The notes beneath the pieces are model-generated. The model was not told the origin of the DNA, made no database searches, and saw only the letters and a program-made list of their open reading frames with translations. 64,000 nt of DNA from Selenomonas ruminantium subsp. lactilytica TAM6421 (GTDB taxonomy: Bacteria > Bacillota > Negativicutes > Selenomonadales > Selenomonadaceae). Location: NCBI RefSeq assembly GCF_000284095.1, contig NC_017068.1:682001-746000 (forward strand). Reading direction: 5' to 3'. Numbering within the stretch: the first letter of the stretch is position 1; each line of letters starts with the position of its first letter. Shown in pieces: positions 43,126-51,860 of this stretch. A program made the position numbers and the translations under genes.

Positions 43126-43859
43126 GACGGCTGTTTTATAAGGGGATGCTGGCAGATACCATCGAGATCACCGGCAGTGATGCCCATCACCTGATGCATG
43201 TCATGCGGGCCAAGGCCGGGCAGGAAGTCATTGTGGTGGACGATGCCGGTCAGGTGGGCCGCATGGAAATGACGGCCTTCCGGGAAGAGGCCGTGACCAT
43301 GCAGTTAAAGGAACGACTGGCGGCGAATACGGAATCCCCGCTGGAGCTGGTATTGGCCCAGTGTCTCTTGAAGGCCGACAAGATGGATTATGTGGTACAG
43401 AAGGCTGTGGAGCTGGGGGTAACGGAAATTGTCCCCGTGAAAAGCCACAATTGTGTCGTGCGCTATGATGCGAAAAAGGCAGCCGCCCGCCAGCAGCGCT
43501 GGCAGAAGATTGCCGAAGAAGCCGCCAAGCAGTGCGGCCGCACTGCTTTGACGGAGGTAACATCCATCGTTGACCTGTCAGCGCTGCTCAAGGATTTTAG
43601 CGGCGAAGATACGGAAATTGTCTTTTGTTACGAAAATGAGGCGGATTATACGGTAAAATCCTGTTTGCAGAGTGCAAAGGGCAAGCGGCTGGTGCTGCTT
43701 ATCGGCCCGGAGGGCGGTTTTACTCTGGATGAGGCTGCAGCCGTGCAGGCAGCAGGCGGCAGGGCCGTGACATTGGGCCCCAGAATCCTGCGGGCGGAGA
43801 CGGCAGCGGTAGCGGCCATTACCGTAGCGCAGTATGAGAACGGCGATTTAGGCGCGTAA
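43122..43859 (+). CDS. rsmE: 16S rRNA (uracil-1498-N3)-methyltransferase RsmE
   Basis: A 245-residue SPOUT-class methyltransferase. The knot motifs are LLIGPEGGFTLDEA and TLGPRILRAETAA. The start ATG 43122 overlaps the prmA stop; a longer frame from 43038 lies inside prmA in another frame and is not needed. It forms an operon prmA-rsmE-mtaB devoted to RNA and ribosome modification. Confidence 0.95.
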   Translation: MRRLFYKGMLADTIEITGSDAHHLMHVMRAKAGQEVIVVDDAGQVGRMEMTAFREEAVTMQLKERLAANTESPLELVLAQCLLKADKMDYVVQKAVELGVTEIVPVKSHNCVVRYDAKKAAARQQRWQKIAEEAAKQCGRTALTEVTSIVDLSALLKDFSGEDTEIVFCYENEADYTVKSCLQSAKGKRLVLLIGPEGGFTLDEAAAVQAAGGRAVTLGPRILRAETAAVAAITVAQYENGDLGA

Positions 43860-43880
43860 GGATAGAAAGGAAGTATTATT

Positions 43881-45179
43881 TTGCCAAAGGTGGCACTCAC
43901 GACCTTGGGCTGCAAGGTCAATCAGTTTGAAACGGAAACCATGGAAGGCCTGTTCAAGAAAAGCGGCTACGATATCGTGCCCTTTGAGGAAAAGGCGGAC
44001 TTCTATGTGATTAATACATGCTCGGTAACGAGCCTGGGAGACCGGAAATCCCGGCAGATCATCCGCCGGGCTCAGCGCACCAATGAAAATGCCATTATCG
44101 CGGTCTGTGGCTGCTATTCGCAGGTGCATCCTGAAGAAATCAAGGCCATTGAGGGTGTGCGCGTGGTACTGGGCACGAAAGAGCGCAGCAGGATTGTGGA
44201 ATATGTGGAGCAGGCGGCCAGAGAAGATGGCATCCTGGATGAAGTGGGCAATATCATGGAAGCACATGAGTTCGAGGATATTCCCATCTACGATATGCCC
44301 CAGCGTACCCGCGCGTTCCTCAAGATTGAGGACGGCTGCCAGAACTTCTGCTCCTACTGCATCATTCCCTATGCCCGTGGCCCCGTGAAGTCCCGTCATC
44401 TGGACAAGATTCACAGCGAGGCGAAGAAACTTGTGGACGCAGGCTTCAAGGAAATCGTGTTGACCGGCATCCACTTAGGCGCTTATGGCAAGGATTTAGA
44501 CGGTGAAGTGACACTGGCGGATGCTTGCCGGGAAGTCTTGAAGGTGGAGGGGCTGAAGCGTTTGCGCCTTGGCTCGTTGGAATCCATTGAGCTTTCGCCG
44601 GATCTGTTTGCACTGATCCGGGAGGATGACCGCTTCTGTGCGCATCTCCATCTGCCATTACAGGCTGGTTCTGATGCCGTGCTCAAGGATATGAACCGCC
44701 ATTATGATACGGCTGAATTTGGCCGTCTGATTGAACAGGTGGAACGGGAAGTTCCCGGTGTGGCGGTATCCACGGATATTATTGTGGGCTTCCCTGGGGA
44801 GACGGAGGAACAGTTTACGGACAGCCTGAAGTTTGTCGAGAAGATGAACTTCTCCCGCATGCATGTGTTCCCTTATTCCAAGCGCAGCGGCACGCCGGCA
44901 GCTGAACGCAAGGACCAGATTCCCGATCCGGTCAAGAAAGACCGCGCCAAGCGCATGCAGGAACTGGCTAATCGCAAGACGGAGGAATTCCATCAGCATT
45001 TCCTGGGGCAGACCAAGCAGGTGCTCTTTGAAACAAACAATGATGGTGTGACCGATGGCCTTACGGATAATTATATTCGCGTGTATACGGACAGCCCGGT
45101 GACATGTGGCGAAATCTATCAGGTGAAGCTCGAGCGTCTCTATCAGGATGGTGTCTGGGGCACGGTCGAAAACAGATAA
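43881..45179 (+). CDS. mtaB: tRNA t6A37 methylthiotransferase MtaB
   Basis: A 432-residue radical SAM enzyme that makes ms2t6A at position 37 of ANN-decoding tRNAs. It has the N-terminal MTTase domain (TTLGCKVNQFET, NTCSVTS), the radical SAM motif CQNFCSYC (about residues 153-160) and a TRAM-like C-terminus. The pattern fits MtaB rather than MiaB or RimO. The start is TTG 43881 after AAAGGAAG. Confidence 0.94.
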   Translation: MPKVALTTLGCKVNQFETETMEGLFKKSGYDIVPFEEKADFYVINTCSVTSLGDRKSRQIIRRAQRTNENAIIAVCGCYSQVHPEEIKAIEGVRVVLGTKERSRIVEYVEQAAREDGILDEVGNIMEAHEFEDIPIYDMPQRTRAFLKIEDGCQNFCSYCIIPYARGPVKSRHLDKIHSEAKKLVDAGFKEIVLTGIHLGAYGKDLDGEVTLADACREVLKVEGLKRLRLGSLESIELSPDLFALIREDDRFCAHLHLPLQAGSDAVLKDMNRHYDTAEFGRLIEQVEREVPGVAVSTDIIVGFPGETEEQFTDSLKFVEKMNFSRMHVFPYSKRSGTPAAERKDQIPDPVKKDRAKRMQELANRKTEEFHQHFLGQTKQVLFETNNDGVTDGLTDNYIRVYTDSPVTCGEIYQVKLERLYQDGVWGTVENR

Positions 45180-45187
45180 ATACAAGA

Positions 45188-45222
45188 AAACAGACTCGCT
45201 AGGGAGCGAGTCTGTTTTTGTA
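45188..45222. terminator. Terminator between mtaB and ohrR
   Basis: AAACAGACTCGCT (45188-45200), loop AGGG, AGCGAGTCTGTTT (45205-45217), then T residues; usable in both directions. Confidence 0.93.
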
Positions 45223-45226
45223 CGCA

Positions 45227-45700
45227 TTATTTGTTTTTCTTGCTGAGATCCTGTTTCTCGTTGCTTACTTCCAGCATGCCGAGCAGTTTGTAAAGAAGTG
45301 CATAGAGCTCTTTGGCATCTTCCATGGGGAAATCTGACATTTCCTGTGTCATGGCCTGAGGGATCTTGCTGGCAGCACGTTTCAGTTTGCGGCCTTCCTC
45401 AGTGATGCAGGCGATAACCACCCGTTCATCGGTAGTGGAACGAGAGCGTTTCAGATATCCCTTGCTCTCCAGCTTCTTCAATAGCGGCGTGAGTGTGCCA
45501 GAATCGAGATGCAGCTTCTTCCCTAAGTCCCGTACACTGACCTGGCCCTCTTCCCAAAGAACCATCATGGAAATGTACTGGGTGTACGTGAGTCCCAGCG
45601 CCTCAAGATGGGGGCGGTAAGCTTTGACCACCTCTCTGGCGCACGCGTACAGGGGGAAACAAAGTTGATTTTCCAGGCGTAATGAATCTTTCTTGTCCAT
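45227..45700 (-). CDS. ohrR: OhrR-like MarR-family peroxide sensor
   Basis: A 157-residue winged-helix regulator. LENQLCFPLYACAREVVKAY closely follows the N-terminus of B. subtilis OhrR (ENQLCFLLYASSREMTKQY, from memory), including the sensing Cys at residue 14. LDSGTLTPLLKKLESKGYL is the recognition region. OhrR represses the organic hydroperoxide reductase gene ohr. No ohr gene is in the window, so the target is elsewhere or the divergent gene. Confidence 0.87.
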   Translation of the reverse strand: MDKKDSLRLENQLCFPLYACAREVVKAYRPHLEALGLTYTQYISMMVLWEEGQVSVRDLGKKLHLDSGTLTPLLKKLESKGYLKRSRSTTDERVVIACITEEGRKLKRAASKIPQAMTQEMSDFPMEDAKELYALLYKLLGMLEVSNEKQDLSKKNK

Positions 45701-45736
45701 AAATCTCCCTCATTTCACAAATTTCTTACACTTACT

Positions 45737-45765
45737 ATGTTATTCTTTGGCATAAAAAAAGTCAA
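45737..45765 (-). promoter_or_regulatory. Promoter of ohrR
   Basis: Minus strand TTGACT (45765-45760), 17 bases, TAACAT (45742-45737). Confidence 0.7.
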
Positions 45766-45821
45766 GCACAAAACTAATTGATTGAAAAAATACTTTAAAT
45801 TTGTGTAAATTAAGAGAAAAA

Positions 45822-45850
45822 TTGACGAAGGTTTTATTTTCGTGTAGAAT
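45822..45850 (+). promoter_or_regulatory. Promoter of the phosphoethanolamine transferase-like gene
   Basis: TTGACG (45822-45827), 17 bases, TAGAAT (45845-45850); divergent from ohrR. Confidence 0.75.
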
Positions 45851-45890
45851 TGACCATGGATTTTTAATACGACTAAAAGGAAGAATGCTT

Positions 45891-47735
45891 ATGTTGATGA
45901 CTGCAAAGCAGCAGGATGAGCTCATTCGTCACCTGACGGCGGCGAGTGTCTATTTTTGCTGTTTGATTGCCTTTTATATCGATATCGGTCAGGATATGGG
46001 GGCAAAGTATTTCATGCCGATACTCATTCCCATAATCTTGGGACTGGTGTTGACGGAGTGGGCAACCAAGGTCAGGATTTTCAGTATGGCGGCGCTGCCG
46101 AATCTTTTTACGGGACTGGCCTGGGCCATGACGTTCCCCTTGCTTTATTCCTGGACCTTCACGACGGGCTGGTATCCATCGAAGATCTGCTTTGATTTCG
46201 TGGTAGGTACTGCGGGCTTTATCCTGCTGATGTGTCTGGAAAGCGTGCTGGTGCGTCTGGGACATGTGAAGATCACCTCCTTCCTGATGGCGCTGCTGAA
46301 TTTTGCCTGCCTCGCGATTCCCTTTGTGCAATGGGTTTACTACTGCCTGTTCTGGCATTGTCTGTCGCCGGCTTCGTTGATGGCGCTTTATCTGACCAAC
46401 TATCGGGAAAGTATTGATTTTATCCAGTCCAATCTGGGGCTTTTGCCCACGTTGGCCATTTTGGCAGGTTTTGCCTTGTTTATCTGGCTCTGCTATCGGC
46501 AGCATCTGAAGTTTGCCCGCTTTACCCAAGCGGAGGACAATGAGGCTTCACAGTTTGGCGTGCTGGCGTTATTGGTAGCGGTGACGCTTTGGGCCCAGAG
46601 CTTCTATCTGCCCCAGACTTCCTGGGCAGAACTCTGGAATGATGTGACCACCTATGTGAGCCAGACGCAGGAATACAGTTCCGGCCATGATGAGCGCTAT
46701 GACAGCCTGATGATTGATGCCAACGCTGCTTTGGCCGCCAAGGCCCCGGGCACGGTGATCGTCATAATCGGGGAGTCGGCTTCCCGCAATTATATGAAGG
46801 CTTATACGCCGGAATTTCCTTTTGAGAATACGCCCTGGTTCAGTGAGAAGATGGCCAATGAGGAACCGGGCTTCCTGAAATTCAACAATGCCTACGCGTG
46901 CTGGTCGCAGACCGTGCCTGTCCTGCAGCGGGCCCTTACGGAGCAGAGCCAGTACAATGGCAAGGAATTCTTTGAATCAGCTTCGATTCTGGATGTGGCG
47001 AAAAAGGCCGGCTATGAGACCTGGTGGTTCAGCAATCAGGGGCGTTATGGACAGTATGACAGTGCGATTACCTTGGTGGCAAAGACCGCTGACCATGCCA
47101 GCTGGACCGATGATTCCTATAATTTCACGGATAAGTATGATGAGGCATTGCTGCCTTATCTGACGCAGATCGATCCGTCCAAGAATAATTTCATCGTGCT
47201 CCATATCATGGGCAGCCATATCTACTATAACAACCGGTATCCGGCAGCTTTTGACAAGTTCAAGACAGAGGAAGGGGAAACCACGATGTTGTCCGCGCCT
47301 TCCTATGCCAACAGCATTCTGTATACGGACTACGTTGTCAGCCAGATCTTTGATTATGCTCAGAAGCATCTGAATCTGCAGGCAATGGTTTATTTCTCCG
47401 ACCATGGAGAAAATCTGCAGATTTCCCATAATCCGGATGTGTTCACCTTTGATATGGTGCGGATTCCTTTCTGGATGTATCTGTCGCCGGCTTATCAGGA
47501 AGCCATGCCCGGACATACACAGGCCCTTTATGACCATCGGAACCAGTATTTCACCAACGATATGCTCTATGATACAATCTGTGGCCTGCTCAATGCACCT
47601 TCCAGCCGCTATAGTCCGGAACAGGATTTTGCCAGCTACACCTACAGTTTCTCCCGCAATGATTTGACCACCATGCTGGGGCAGCATAAATTGACGGAAG
47701 ATGCGGATGGCGGTCCGGAAGAAGCAACAGAATAA
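45891..47735 (+). CDS. Phosphoethanolamine transferase-like membrane sulfatase-fold enzyme
   Basis: A 614-residue protein with five to six membrane segments (residues 15-220) and a periplasmic sulfatase-fold domain. VIVIIGESASRNYMKAY is the EptA/CptA first metal motif, ACWSQTVPVLQRALT holds the Thr nucleophile region, and VYFSDHGENL is the second metal motif. The expected action is adding phosphoethanolamine to lipid A or LPS core, which implies an outer membrane. AAAGGAAG fits ATG 45891 best among three close ATGs. Transcribed alone. Confidence 0.87.
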   Translation: MLMTAKQQDELIRHLTAASVYFCCLIAFYIDIGQDMGAKYFMPILIPIILGLVLTEWATKVRIFSMAALPNLFTGLAWAMTFPLLYSWTFTTGWYPSKICFDFVVGTAGFILLMCLESVLVRLGHVKITSFLMALLNFACLAIPFVQWVYYCLFWHCLSPASLMALYLTNYRESIDFIQSNLGLLPTLAILAGFALFIWLCYRQHLKFARFTQAEDNEASQFGVLALLVAVTLWAQSFYLPQTSWAELWNDVTTYVSQTQEYSSGHDERYDSLMIDANAALAAKAPGTVIVIIGESASRNYMKAYTPEFPFENTPWFSEKMANEEPGFLKFNNAYACWSQTVPVLQRALTEQSQYNGKEFFESASILDVAKKAGYETWWFSNQGRYGQYDSAITLVAKTADHASWTDDSYNFTDKYDEALLPYLTQIDPSKNNFIVLHIMGSHIYYNNRYPAAFDKFKTEEGETTMLSAPSYANSILYTDYVVSQIFDYAQKHLNLQAMVYFSDHGENLQISHNPDVFTFDMVRIPFWMYLSPAYQEAMPGHTQALYDHRNQYFTNDMLYDTICGLLNAPSSRYSPEQDFASYTYSFSRNDLTTMLGQHKLTEDADGGPEEATE

Positions 47736-47743
47736 CACATGAT

Positions 47744-47775
47744 GAAGAGACTTTCGCAGTCTCTTCTTTTTTTTT
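47744..47775 (+). terminator. Terminator
   Basis: GAAGAGACT (47744-47752), 5-base loop, AGTCTCTTC (47758-47766), then nine T bases. Confidence 0.93.
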
Positions 47776-47837
47776 GCAGAAAAATTTAAGCTTATGGCAG
47801 TTTTTGCCGATAAATAACATGAAAGGGAGGTGATTTG

Positions 47838-50288
47838 GTGAACACAGCAAGTTTATTGACGATTTCTCCACAAGCAGGAGCCGCAGTCAAGAGCCAAACA
47901 CCAAGGATGGTTGTAAAAACGGACGCCAGTTCCGCAGGGATGGGTAAGGAAAATTTTGGAGATGTACTGGAAAAAGCTGGAGAAGAAGTAATTGGAAAAG
48001 AAGTCAAGAAAGCAATGGCAAAATCGCCAGCTGAAGCACAGGGAAGTGCCGCAGAAGCTAGGGATGCTAAGATAAATGACGATGTGCCGGAAGGAACGGA
48101 GGCTCTTCCCAAGGATATGGGAAAGCGGGGCGAAGGAACGCCGCAGGAAAGTAAGCCGCAGCAAATCAAGGATGTCAAAGGCTCAGAGAAAAGGATAGCA
48201 GAGCCTGAGGTATCAGGGATGGAAGAACCCGCGGCTGTGATGGCATTTACCATGGAAGGGAATGCCCAACTGATCATGGAGGAAGTGCCGGAGGCAGAGG
48301 AAGTTCAGCCTTCACCTAATCTGCAGAGTCTGTTGCCACAATCTTCAGGTGATGCACAAAAGAACAAGAATTTCCTCGCTATGCTTTCGGGCCAGCAGCT
48401 TAAAAATTTACGGGCAGCGGGAGATGAAGGGACGAACGCAGTTCAGGCTGAATCTTCTGCTGCAAATGCAGCAGAAGCAGGAAATCCGCAGAGAGAACCC
48501 TTGACTGCAGACCTGCTCTTCAGGCAGATGGGAATGCAGCCGGTCAAGGAGGGAGAACCTGTCAAAGCCAACACATTGTTGGAGGTACAATTGGGGAATC
48601 ATCAGCTGGCTAATCATCAGCTGGCTAATCCTCAGCTGGCCAATCATCAGCTGGCTAATCATCAGCTGACTAATCCTCAGCTGGCTAATCCTCAGCTGGC
48701 TGATCGGCAGTTATTTAATAATCAGCCGCCCAATCAGAGGGTGGTCAATCCATTGCTGAATCAACAGGTACAGGAAGTGACGGCAGCGGAAGCTGTTTTG
48801 AACAAGGTAGATCCCGCAGTGATTGAAAATCCTGCAGCGCTTATTAAGGGAACGGAAATGAATCTGCAGATAAGTGGAGCTGACAATGGCAAGGATACAA
48901 TGCTTAATGCCAAAGGAATGGCGCTTTTCCAGCAGAGTGAAGAGACGATGCCGTCCAGGACTGTTGGGGAAGTGATGAGTCAGGTGCACTTACAGCAGGT
49001 GGGGGATAAGGTGTCTACGGTGCAGCCGGCAATGGTTCAGGCAGCGGCGAAAGAAAATATTCTGCCTGTTGATGATTTGTTCGGCAAAGTGCCAGTAACT
49101 GTGGAAAAAGCGGCTGTAATGCCATCACCGCAGCCAGATGTTATGGTTTCGCCAGCAGAGAACAGGATTGATACGCAGAATGTCGTTGCTGAAGTCTTGA
49201 CTAAGGCAGATGTAAAAACTCCTGTAGGGGAAGTTTTTATCGCAGCGGAACAAGGCATCGTGGCACGGCAGTCTGAACCGCGTCAGGAAGTCGATAGCAA
49301 AATACAGATGCCACTGATAAATGAGGAGATTGAGGCTGTTTCTCCAATCGCTGTGAAATCGCAAAAAGCAGACATGCACCAATGGGGAAAACGTCAGGAG
49401 CAGGATTTCCGCCAGCAGATACCGCTGCAACCACCAACAATGAAAGACATGGCAGAGGATAAGGGGCAAACACTAAAAGAATTGTCAGAAGAGAAAGTCG
49501 GGGATAAAGAGTCAGTATTGGCGGATGAAGCGTTGGAGGATATTTCAATCAGCAATGTGAAGCCGCAAAATGCCGATATGCGTCAGATGGGGAACCGTCA
49601 GGAACAGAATTTCCGCCAGCAAAGGCCGCTGCAACCGCCACCGATGGAAAAGGTAGCAGATGATAAGGGCCAAGTAGTACAACAATTGTCAGAAGAGGCC
49701 GTTGGGGATAAGGCGCCAGTATCGCATGTACAGGAAGCCCCTAGTGGTTCGGTAAGCACATTCCAGCAGGATCTGGCCGACAGTATCCGGGGGACGGAGC
49801 GTCAGTCGGAGATACCGCAAAACAGGAATGTGCAGGATAATTTCCAGGTGGCTAAACAGATCGTTGATCAGGCCCGCCTGATCCGTCGGGGCGAAAATAC
49901 GCAAATGGTCATCAAGCTTCATCCTGACCATTTAGGGGAGTTGACCTTAAAGGTTTCCGTATCGGCCAATGGTGCGGTGAATGCTTCTTTCCACAGTGAC
50001 AATGCCCAGGTGCGCACCATCATTGAAAATTCTTTGGTACAGTTGAAGCAGGAGCTGAACAATCAAGGGTTAAAAGTAGATAACGTTGATGTCTATGCCG
50101 GCCTTGATGATGGCGGCTTGCCACAGGGCGAAGGCCAGCAGGCCTGGCAGCAGAATCAGAGTCATAATAGCAGCAGTGCGGGCCATTTTACAGGAAGTTT
50201 GGATGATTATGGTGAAGAGGCCGAGGGCGTGGCTGCTGCGCAGCAGGTAGAAACGGATGCCGCCGATGGCGTTGACTATCGAGTATAA
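47838..50288 (+). CDS. fliK: Flagellar hook-length control protein FliK
   Basis: An 816-residue protein, longer than most FliK. Only the C-terminal domain is conserved: LHPDHLGELTLKVSVSANG (about residues 694-712) and QELNNQGLKVDNVDVYAG, the switch domain that halts hook growth. The remaining 650 residues are Gln/Glu-rich and disordered, with two internal repeats (48597-48701 and 49353-49760). GTG 47838 is chosen since GGAGG ends 7 bases upstream. flgD follows after 18 bases. Confidence 0.9.
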   Translation: MNTASLLTISPQAGAAVKSQTPRMVVKTDASSAGMGKENFGDVLEKAGEEVIGKEVKKAMAKSPAEAQGSAAEARDAKINDDVPEGTEALPKDMGKRGEGTPQESKPQQIKDVKGSEKRIAEPEVSGMEEPAAVMAFTMEGNAQLIMEEVPEAEEVQPSPNLQSLLPQSSGDAQKNKNFLAMLSGQQLKNLRAAGDEGTNAVQAESSAANAAEAGNPQREPLTADLLFRQMGMQPVKEGEPVKANTLLEVQLGNHQLANHQLANPQLANHQLANHQLTNPQLANPQLADRQLFNNQPPNQRVVNPLLNQQVQEVTAAEAVLNKVDPAVIENPAALIKGTEMNLQISGADNGKDTMLNAKGMALFQQSEETMPSRTVGEVMSQVHLQQVGDKVSTVQPAMVQAAAKENILPVDDLFGKVPVTVEKAAVMPSPQPDVMVSPAENRIDTQNVVAEVLTKADVKTPVGEVFIAAEQGIVARQSEPRQEVDSKIQMPLINEEIEAVSPIAVKSQKADMHQWGKRQEQDFRQQIPLQPPTMKDMAEDKGQTLKELSEEKVGDKESVLADEALEDISISNVKPQNADMRQMGNRQEQNFRQQRPLQPPPMEKVADDKGQVVQQLSEEAVGDKAPVSHVQEAPSGSVSTFQQDLADSIRGTERQSEIPQNRNVQDNFQVAKQIVDQARLIRRGENTQMVIKLHPDHLGELTLKVSVSANGAVNASFHSDNAQVRTIIENSLVQLKQELNNQGLKVDNVDVYAGLDDGGLPQGEGQQAWQQNQSHNSSSAGHFTGSLDDYGEEAEGVAAAQQVETDAADGVDYRV
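48597..48701 (+). repeat. 15-bp tandem repeat in fliK
   Basis: Seven consecutive copies of AATCATCAGCTGGCT or AATCCTCAGCTGGCT with few changes, then two decayed copies to 48731. It encodes the pentapeptide N-H/P-Q-L-A. Confidence 0.95.
49353..49760 (+). repeat. Internal duplication of about 204 bp in fliK
   Basis: The segment from 49353 (protein VKSQKADMHQWGKRQEQDFR) recurs from 49557 (VKPQNADMRQMGNRQEQNFR), exactly 68 codons later, and both continue with RPLQPP- or IPLQPP-type and DKGQ, LSEE, VGDK blocks. Confidence 0.85.
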
Positions 50289-50306
50289 GCATAGAAGGTG
50301 AAGAAT

Positions 50307-50828
50307 GTGGCAAATACATTGAATACAATTACAGTTGATGGTGTAACACAAAGCCTGGAAAGCTATCAGGCCGCTAAATCCCAAGCCGCTAAAGGGGATA
50401 ACAGCACATTGGGCAAGGATGCCTTCTTGCAGCTTCTCGTGACGCAGATGAAATATCAGGACCCTTTGGATCCACAGGACAATGGTGAATATCTGGCCCA
50501 GCTGGCTCAGTTCTCTGCGTTGGAGCAGATGACCAATGTATCGGAAGGCCTGAGCAATGTGTCCAAATTGGTGGGCAATATCGATACATCGGTGCTCGTC
50601 GGTCAGCTCAGCAATATGATTGGCAAGGATGTGCAATGGGTGAAGGAGACGTCTTCCACGGATGAGAATGGCAAGACGGTCATCAACAAAGAAACGTTTG
50701 AGGGTAAGGTTACCGGTGTCAGCATCTCCGATGGTTCGCCGACGGTTATTGCTGAATCCGGCGGCAAGTCCTATCAGGTGGCCATTGCCAATATCAGTCG
50801 TATTGGTGATGGGATGAAGAATAGCTGA
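50307..50828 (+). CDS. flgD: Flagellar hook assembly protein FlgD
   Basis: A 173-residue hook-cap scaffold. The N-terminal domain holds the family signature LGKDAFLQLLVTQMKYQDPLDP (in part) and FSALEQMTNV; the C-terminal domain is shorter than in enteric FlgD. GTG 50307 suits GAAGGTGA at 50294-50301; GTG 50298 is inside it. Only fliK and flgD are present, without the usual flagellar neighbours. Confidence 0.93.
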   Translation: MANTLNTITVDGVTQSLESYQAAKSQAAKGDNSTLGKDAFLQLLVTQMKYQDPLDPQDNGEYLAQLAQFSALEQMTNVSEGLSNVSKLVGNIDTSVLVGQLSNMIGKDVQWVKETSSTDENGKTVINKETFEGKVTGVSISDGSPTVIAESGGKSYQVAIANISRIGDGMKNS

Positions 50829-50842
50829 TCTTACTGTCAGTC

Positions 50843-50875
50843 AAAGCCTTTTCGCTTTCCAGCGGAGAGGCTTTT
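50843..50875 (+). terminator. Terminator of fliK-flgD
   Basis: AAAGCCT (50843-50849) and AGGCTTT (50868-50874) with an inner CGCT/AGCG pairing, then T and A residues. Confidence 0.75.
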
Positions 50876-50987
50876 AAAATTTATATGGTAAAATCTGCAC
50901 AATGGCGTTATAATAACATATTGTGTATTTACTTAGGATATCGTTATGAATAGTATAGTAAGAAATCTAAAGGAGATTGTGCATCTT

Positions 50988-51860
50988 ATGCAGAGAAATG
51001 AACTTTGCTGGTGTGGCAGCGGCAAGAAATACAAGAAATGCCACGCAGATTTTGATGAACGGATCAGCGAGATCAAGTACAATGCGTTCAAGGGGCAGGT
51101 AAGACCGCCCAAGAAGATCATCAACAACAAGCATGATATCGAGATGATTCGGGCGGCTGGTGTCATCAATGACGGCGCTTTGGATGTGGCAGCTTCCATG
51201 ATCAAGCCGGGCGTGGATACCGCTGCGATTGACGATGCGGTACGGGAATTCATCGAATCCAAGGGAGGCTATCCTTCCTGCCTGCATTATGAAGGCTTCC
51301 CCAAGAGTTGCTGCATCTCCATCAATGATGTGGTCTGCCATGGCATACCCTCCCAGAAGACCATCCTGAAGGAGGGTGATATCGTCAATGTGGATATCAC
51401 GACCACATTGAATGGTTATTATGCAGATGCTTCCCGGATGTTCATGGTTGGCGAAGTATCGGCAGAGGCCGAACGTCTGGTGCGGGTGACCAAGGAATGC
51501 ATGGAGCGCGGCATTGCCGCCGCAAGGCCCTGGCATTTCCTGGGAGATATCAGCGCGGCCTGCGGTGATTATGCCCATGCCAATGGCTACTCGGTGGTGA
51601 CGGATCTGGGCGGCCATGGTGTCGGCAAGGATTTCCATCTGGAACCCTTTGTGGCTCATGAGGGTGAAGCGGGCACAGGGATGCTCTTGGTGCCGGGTAT
51701 GGTGCTCACGGTGGAACCTATGATCAACCAGGGCAAGAAGACCGTGGTGATTGACAGCAAGGATAACTGGACGGTGCGCACCAAGGATAAGAAACTTTCC
51801 GCCCAGTGGGAGAAGACGATTTTGATTACGGAAACGGGCACGGAGGTACTTTCGTCGTAA
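50988..51860 (+). CDS. map: Methionine aminopeptidase with SEC-C zinc motif
   Basis: A 290-residue type I enzyme that removes N-terminal Met. It carries an N-terminal SEC-C motif (CWCGSGKKYKKCH, residues 7-19) that binds zinc and is thought to help ribosome contact. The dinuclear metal ligands are visible in NVDITTTLNGYYADASRMF, GGHGVG, TVEPM and WEKT. Starts at 50946 (ATG), 50979 (GTG) and 50988 (ATG) are possible; 50988 gives the usual MQRNELC start. TATAAT lies at 50909-50914. Confidence 0.93.
   Translation: MQRNELCWCGSGKKYKKCHADFDERISEIKYNAFKGQVRPPKKIINNKHDIEMIRAAGVINDGALDVAASMIKPGVDTAAIDDAVREFIESKGGYPSCLHYEGFPKSCCISINDVVCHGIPSQKTILKEGDIVNVDITTTLNGYYADASRMFMVGEVSAEAERLVRVTKECMERGIAAARPWHFLGDISAACGDYAHANGYSVVTDLGGHGVGKDFHLEPFVAHEGEAGTGMLLVPGMVLTVEPMINQGKKTVVIDSKDNWTVRTKDKKLSAQWEKTILITETGTEVLSS

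Noticed and set aside
48597-48731. CRISPR-like array
   Set aside because: The repeats are 15 bp, contiguous without spacers and in frame within fliK.
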